Shown here: piece after piece, positions 60,195 to 64,000 of the stretch
How the letters are laid out: each line of letters opens with the position of its first letter
How positions within the stretch are numbered: position 1 is the stretch's first letter
Source of the DNA: Hymenobacter sp. YIM 151858-1
Lineage (GTDB): Bacteria; Bacteroidota; Bacteroidia; Cytophagales; Hymenobacteraceae
Direction of reading: 5' to 3'
Length of the DNA: 64,000 bases
Assembly (NCBI RefSeq): GCF_025979705.1
Contig: NZ_CP110136.1
Span: 1,364,001 to 1,428,000 of the forward strand
Made by a program: the position numbers and the translations under genes
Notes under the pieces: generated by a model
What the model was told of the DNA's origin: nothing
Databases searched by the model: none
Seen by the model: the letters and a program-made list of their open reading frames with translations, nothing else

Positions 60195-61427
60195 GTGAAC
60201 AAGCGTAAAATTCTCAACGACCCCGTTTACGGGTTTGTATCGGTACCCACCGACCTGATCTTCGACCTTATCGAACACCGCTATTTCCAGCGGTTACGCC
60301 GCATTAAGCAGCTGGGCCTGACCGATTTTGTGTACCCCGGCGCCCTGCATACGCGCTTTCACCACGCCCTGGGTGCCATGCACCTGATGTCGCTGGCCCT
60401 GCGCACCCTCAAAGACAAAGGCGTACGCATCACGGCGCAGGAGGGCGAGGCAGCCCAAATAGCCATTCTGCTGCACGACATTGGCCACGGCCCCCTCTCC
60501 CACGCCCTCGAGCACGCCCTGTTCGAGGATGTGCCGCACGAGCAGATTTCCTTGCACCTTATGGAGCTGCTGAACGTGGAGTTTGAGGGGCGTCTGCAGC
60601 TGGCCATCGATATCTTCCGGGGTACCTACCCGCGGCCGTTCTTCCATCAGCTGGTAAGCAGCCAGCTCGATATGGACCGCCTCGACTACCTCAACCGCGA
60701 CTCGTTTTACTCCGGCGTAAAAGAGGGCCAGCCCGGGGCCGACCGCCTCATCAAGATGCTCACCGTGAGCCCCGACGAGCGTTTGGTGCTGGAGGAAAAA
60801 GCCGTGTACAGCATCGAAAATTTCCTGGTGAGCCGCCGCGTGATGTACTGGCAGGTGTACATGCACAAAGCCGTCACGTCGGCCGAGCAAATGGTTATTC
60901 GCATCATGGAGCGGGCCCGCGACCTGGCCCGCGCCGGGGTGCAGGTACCGGCCTCGCCCGAGCTGGGGTATTTTTTGGCCAGCCCTGTGCAGATGCTCGA
61001 CTTCGAGCAGGATGCCAGCATCATTCAGCGCTTCGTACGCCTTGATGACGTGGATATTTGGGCCGCGGTGAAAGTATGGGCATCCCATCCCGATTTCGTG
61101 CTGTCCTTCCTGGCGCACAGCCTGCTCGAGCGGCATTTGTTTAAAATCACCTTGTCCTCGGAGCCCATTGATGAGGATTTGCGCCTAGGTGTGGTGGAGC
61201 TGATTGCCGAGCATTTCCGGCTGCCCATGAACGAGGCCGCCCAGCTCATGATAGAAGGGCGCATCAGCAACAACGCCTACGACGCCGGCGGCGACACCAT
61301 TAATGTGCTTACCAAGCGCGGCCATGTGATTGACGTAGCCGAGGCATCGGATTTGCCAAACATCCGCTCGCTCAGCAAGCGCGTCGAAAAGTACTACGTC
61401 TGCTACCCCAAGGAAATAACCTCGTAG
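60195..61427 (+). CDS. HD-domain phosphohydrolase
   Basis: The 410-residue protein starts at GTG 60195 (VNKRKILNDPVYGFVSVPTD), since the upstream 28 codons are Cys/Ser-rich and unlike the family. The HD domain shows RIKQLGLTDFVYPGALHTRF with metal His, HHALG, then LLHDIGHGPLSHALE (HD pair at 94-95) and the second Asp in SQLDMDRLDYLNRD. The C-terminal half is helical. The family is related to dGTP triphosphohydrolases and YwfO-type nucleotide hydrolases. The substrate is unknown. It precedes the GT-C gene and lpxD on the same strand. Confidence 0.88.
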   Translation: MNKRKILNDPVYGFVSVPTDLIFDLIEHRYFQRLRRIKQLGLTDFVYPGALHTRFHHALGAMHLMSLALRTLKDKGVRITAQEGEAAQIAILLHDIGHGPLSHALEHALFEDVPHEQISLHLMELLNVEFEGRLQLAIDIFRGTYPRPFFHQLVSSQLDMDRLDYLNRDSFYSGVKEGQPGADRLIKMLTVSPDERLVLEEKAVYSIENFLVSRRVMYWQVYMHKAVTSAEQMVIRIMERARDLARAGVQVPASPELGYFLASPVQMLDFEQDASIIQRFVRLDDVDIWAAVKVWASHPDFVLSFLAHSLLERHLFKITLSSEPIDEDLRLGVVELIAEHFRLPMNEAAQLMIEGRISNNAYDAGGDTINVLTKRGHVIDVAEASDLPNIRSLSKRVEKYYVCYPKEITS

Positions 61428-61459
61428 CGCCGCCGCGCGGCGGGTAAGCCGCGCGTGGC

Positions 61460-61467
61460 TAGCTTTG
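61460..61467 (+). promoter_or_regulatory. -7 promoter element of the GT-C gene (TAGCTTTG)
   Basis: TAGCTTTG matches TAnnTTTG, 46 bases before the ATG at 61513. Confidence 0.5.
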
Positions 61468-61512
61468 GTCGCTCCTCGGAGCGCCTATTTGGCGCCGCCG
61501 TGCCCAAAACCT

Positions 61513-63324
61513 ATGCGTTTCGCTTTCCCCAAACCCGACACGGCTTCGGCCCCTACCATTGCCCCCGGTGCGCAGCCAGGCCTGCATTCGCCGGGGGCGC
61601 TGGCGTTGTTTTTTTTGCTGCTTAGCGCGGGCCTTTTGCTGCTGTATGGCCCCACCTCGGGCGCCGAGCTGCAGGCATTGCGCAGCGTGCTATACGGCCG
61701 CAACGAAATGCCCGAGTTTGTGCTGCAGGCTACGCCCGCGCGGCTGGCTGTGCTGCGCGCCGTGTTGGCCGGGGCCACTGCGTTGGCCGCTGGCGTGTTG
61801 CTGCAGTGCGGGCGGGCGGGCCGGCTTCTGCCCGAGCTTAGGCACCTAGGGCTGGCGCTGCGCCGGTTGCTCGCGGGCCTGGCCGAAACCGTACGGGCGC
61901 TATCGGGCGCCGAGCGGCTGGTGGCTGCGCTGCTGCTCGCGGGCCTGCTGGCATTGCGCATCCATTACCTGCGCGTGCACGCCCTAGGCACCGACGAAAT
62001 AGCCACCTACGACTACTTTGTACGGGGCGGCCCGCTGGCCATTACGGGCTTCTATCCCATCCCCAACAACCACGTGCTGTTCAGCCTGCTCAGCTACCCG
62101 CTCGTGGGGCTCGGCATCCGGCACGATGTGCTGGTGCTGCGCTTGCCCACCTTGCTGATCAGCAGTGCCGGCACCGTGCTGCTGTACGCCATGCTGGCGC
62201 GGGTGCTCACCTTTCGGGTGGCTACGCTGGCCGTGGGGCTGTTTTGCCTGGCCCCGTTGGCGCTGTACTATTCGGTAGCGGGCCGCGGCTATTTTTTGCT
62301 GGTGAACCTGGCGGCCGGGCAGTTTTTTGCCATGCTGGCCGTGCTGCATTACTCGCATTACCAGCGGCTGGGCTGGCTGGCGTTTGTGATGCTGGGCGTG
62401 CTGGGCCTCTACACCATTCCTACCTACGCCTATGTGCTGGTGTCGGTGGGAGGCTGGCTGGCGCTGAGCTTCGGGGCTGCGCGCCGGTGGCGGGCCCTAG
62501 GTGCTTTGGCCACGGCGGCCGGCCTGATCGGCGCCGGAGCCGCGCTGGCCTACGCGCCCATTGTGTGCGTATCGGGGCTGCCGGCCCTCACGGCCAACCA
62601 GTACATTGCCCCGCAAACCCAGGCCGAGTTTTGGGGCGCGTACGGGGCTTTTCTGCTGAAGCCCGCGCGCGAGCTGTTCGGCCACGACACCCTCGCCGAC
62701 GAGCTGTTTATTGGGGCAGTGCTGGCGTGCCTGCTCTCGTTGCGCTGGTTGCCCGCCCGGTGGCGCCGCGTGGGGGCGCCATGCCTGTTCGTGGTACTGC
62801 TGCCCTTCGTGCTGATGCCGCTGCAGCGCGTGTACGCGCCCTCGCGGGTGCTGCTCTACGCCTCGTTGTTTTTCTTCGTGGCGGCGGTGCTGGCTGGTGA
62901 GTGGGTGCTGCTTCGGTTGCGCCTGGCCGCCCGTACCGGCTGGGCGCTAGGGCTGCTGTTGCTGGCGGGCTACGCGTGGTTTCAGGTGGTGCATTTCCGG
63001 CACCATATCGGCCGTGCTGCCCACACCGATGCCTACCTGCGCCGCGCCTATGCCTGGCTGCGGCCCCGGCAGCCGCAGCGGGTGTACTTTGCCGCACCGT
63101 TCCACAAACTATATTTCCATCACTACGCCACCATCGAGCAGTACCCGCTGCAGCTGTTCGAGGCCGCCTCGGCGCAGGGCCAGCAGTACGATTTTTTGGT
63201 GGTAGCGCACGATCAGCCGCCCGCCCCGCGCTGGGTGCGCGCCCCCGCCTACCGCCCCGTATACACCGACGCGGAGGTGACCATTTTCGCAGCGGGCCGA
63301 GCCGCCCCAAACCGGGCCAAGTAG
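61513..63324 (+). CDS. Multi-span GT-C glycosyltransferase (PMT/ArnT-like)
   Basis: The 603-residue inner-membrane protein has about 12 hydrophobic segments. The first periplasmic loop contains LGTDEIATYDYFVRGG; its DE pair and the following PNNHVLFSLLSY correspond to the catalytic acidic motif and acceptor-side loop of GT39/GT83-type enzymes, which use polyprenyl-phosphate sugars. The C-terminal 90 residues lie outside the membrane (RPRQPQRVYFAAPFHKLYFH). It probably glycosylates a lipid or envelope protein. The start at ATG 61513 gives a 30-residue Pro-rich lead before the first helix. Confidence 0.8.
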   Translation: MRFAFPKPDTASAPTIAPGAQPGLHSPGALALFFLLLSAGLLLLYGPTSGAELQALRSVLYGRNEMPEFVLQATPARLAVLRAVLAGATALAAGVLLQCGRAGRLLPELRHLGLALRRLLAGLAETVRALSGAERLVAALLLAGLLALRIHYLRVHALGTDEIATYDYFVRGGPLAITGFYPIPNNHVLFSLLSYPLVGLGIRHDVLVLRLPTLLISSAGTVLLYAMLARVLTFRVATLAVGLFCLAPLALYYSVAGRGYFLLVNLAAGQFFAMLAVLHYSHYQRLGWLAFVMLGVLGLYTIPTYAYVLVSVGGWLALSFGAARRWRALGALATAAGLIGAGAALAYAPIVCVSGLPALTANQYIAPQTQAEFWGAYGAFLLKPARELFGHDTLADELFIGAVLACLLSLRWLPARWRRVGAPCLFVVLLPFVLMPLQRVYAPSRVLLYASLFFFVAAVLAGEWVLLRLRLAARTGWALGLLLLAGYAWFQVVHFRHHIGRAAHTDAYLRRAYAWLRPRQPQRVYFAAPFHKLYFHHYATIEQYPLQLFEAASAQGQQYDFLVVAHDQPPAPRWVRAPAYRPVYTDAEVTIFAAGRAAPNRAK

Positions 63325-63333
63325 ATAATTCCC

Positions 63334-63341
63334 TACTTTTG
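63334..63341 (+). promoter_or_regulatory. -7 promoter element next to the lpxD start codon (TACTTTTG)
   Basis: TACTTTTG matches TAnnTTTG and the ATG follows after six bases. The same element, with a four-base gap, precedes tsaE. A leaderless or near-leaderless transcript is likely. Confidence 0.6.
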
Positions 63342-63347
63342 CCGCCT

Positions 63348-64000
63348 ATGGAATTCACGGTAGGCCAGATTGCGGGCATTTTGAACGGCACGGTAGAAGG
63401 TGATTCTGCCCTGCGCGTCGACCGGCTGGCAAAAATCGAAGAGGCCCGCACGGGCGCCGTGGCCTTTCTGGCCAACTCCAAGTACGAGCCCCATCTGTAC
63501 ACCACCGAAGCCTCGGCGGTTATCGTAAGCAAAACCCTCGAGCTCAAGCAGCCCGTGCACGCGGCCCTCATTCGGGTTGATGACCCTTACCTAGGGTTCA
63601 CGATGCTGCTCGAGTTTTACCAGCAGTTCACGAGGGCTGGCAAGCGCGGCGTAGAGCAACCCTCGTTTGTGGGCCAGGGCTGTGAGCTAGGCGACGAGGG
63701 CTACCGCGGTGCTTTCTCCTACGTGGGCGAAAACTGCCAGATTGCCAAAGGTGTGCTGATTTTCCCGCACGCTACCATTGGCGACCGGGTGCGCATTGGC
63801 GAGGGCACCATCATCTACGCCGGTGCCAAAATCTACGCCGACACCGTTATCGGGGCGCGCTGTGTAATTCATGCCGGGGCCGTTATCGGCTCCGATGGTT
63901 TTGGCTTTGCCCCCCAACCCGATGGCTCGTACCGCCCTATTCCGCAGATCGGCAACGTGGTACTCGAAGACAACGTGAGCGTAGGTGCCAACGCCACCAT
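63348..64000 (+). CDS. lpxD: UDP-3-O-acylglucosamine N-acyltransferase LpxD (truncated by window end)
   Basis: LpxD adds the second hydroxyacyl chain in lipid A synthesis on the cytoplasmic side. The start ATG 63348 gives MEFTVGQIAGILNGTVEGDS, the usual LpxD N-terminal domain that binds the uridine part. The hexapeptide-repeat helix begins near residue 100 (QPSFVGQGCELGD) and runs to the window end, with HAGAVIGSDGFGFAPQPDGS conserved. The catalytic His of the family lies beyond the edge. 217 residues are visible. lpxA/lpxC usually follow in Bacteroidota; this cannot be checked here. Confidence 0.95.
   Translation, partial: MEFTVGQIAGILNGTVEGDSALRVDRLAKIEEARTGAVAFLANSKYEPHLYTTEASAVIVSKTLELKQPVHAALIRVDDPYLGFTMLLEFYQQFTRAGKRGVEQPSFVGQGCELGDEGYRGAFSYVGENCQIAKGVLIFPHATIGDRVRIGEGTIIYAGAKIYADTVIGARCVIHAGAVIGSDGFGFAPQPDGSYRPIPQIGNVVLEDNVSVGANAT

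Noticed and set aside
551-63595. CRISPR-like array made of the repeated CCTAGG words
   Set aside because: The copies are dispersed at irregular distances of tens to thousands of bases and lie inside genes. No regular repeat-spacer unit exists in the window.

Overview
The window comes from a GC-rich member of the Bacteroidota, most likely Hymenobacter or a close relative (Cytophagales). The supporting signs are TAnnTTTG-type -7 promoter elements ahead of many genes, two TonB-dependent receptors with standalone plug-like proteins nearby, a PorX response regulator (type IX secretion), and a VF530 protein. Both ends cut through genes: an OmpA-family protein on the left and lpxD on the right. No rRNA, tRNA, CRISPR array or complete insertion sequence was seen.

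Layout. 1-7 kb: OmpA-like C-terminus, 2H phosphoesterase, M28 and DUF1028 exported proteins, UspA, histidine phosphatase, SurE. 7-15.7 kb: lipoprotein, DoxX, M14 carboxypeptidase, a two-gene ABC exporter, a TPR protein, two tandem paralogous exported proteins, RibBA. 15.9-23.5 kb: two glycosyltransferases, a K+ channel, a metallophosphatase, DnaG, then about 600 bp packed with interspersed repeats. 23.5-31.4 kb: Mrp and a NifU-like Fe-S pair, a low-GC probable island gene, fumarylacetoacetase, a 126-bp hairpin element, GlpD, an alcohol dehydrogenase with a membrane partner. 31.4-44.2 kb: nine leftward genes forming an acetate/propionate module (acs, prpE, receiver protein, symporter-kinase fusion, small membrane protein, MHS transporter, porin), headed by an IS1-InsA-like DNA-binding protein and an M28 peptidase. 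44.2-54.9 kb: flavin reductase, TQGYWKNH lipoprotein, tsaE-ald, aminotransferase, VF530, and a MarR regulator next to a TonB receptor with two matching operators. 54.9-64 kb: second TonB receptor, plug-like protein, PorX, HD hydrolase, GT-C glycosyltransferase, lpxD.

The most striking signal is not a gene. The palindrome CCTAGG occurs about 85 times by eye (one per ~750 bp), although CTAG is usually scarce in bacteria. Nearly all copies (76 of 85) extend to ACCTAGG on exactly one strand; the symmetric ACCTAGGT was never seen. The motif lies inside genes, supplies the TAG stop codon of seven genes, sits just past many stops and forms arms of terminator-like hairpins. It looks like a highly iterated sequence comparable in kind to cyanobacterial HIP1, with unknown function here.

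Many starts were moved inward from the longest reading frame because of a signal peptide or because the longer frame would run through a promoter.
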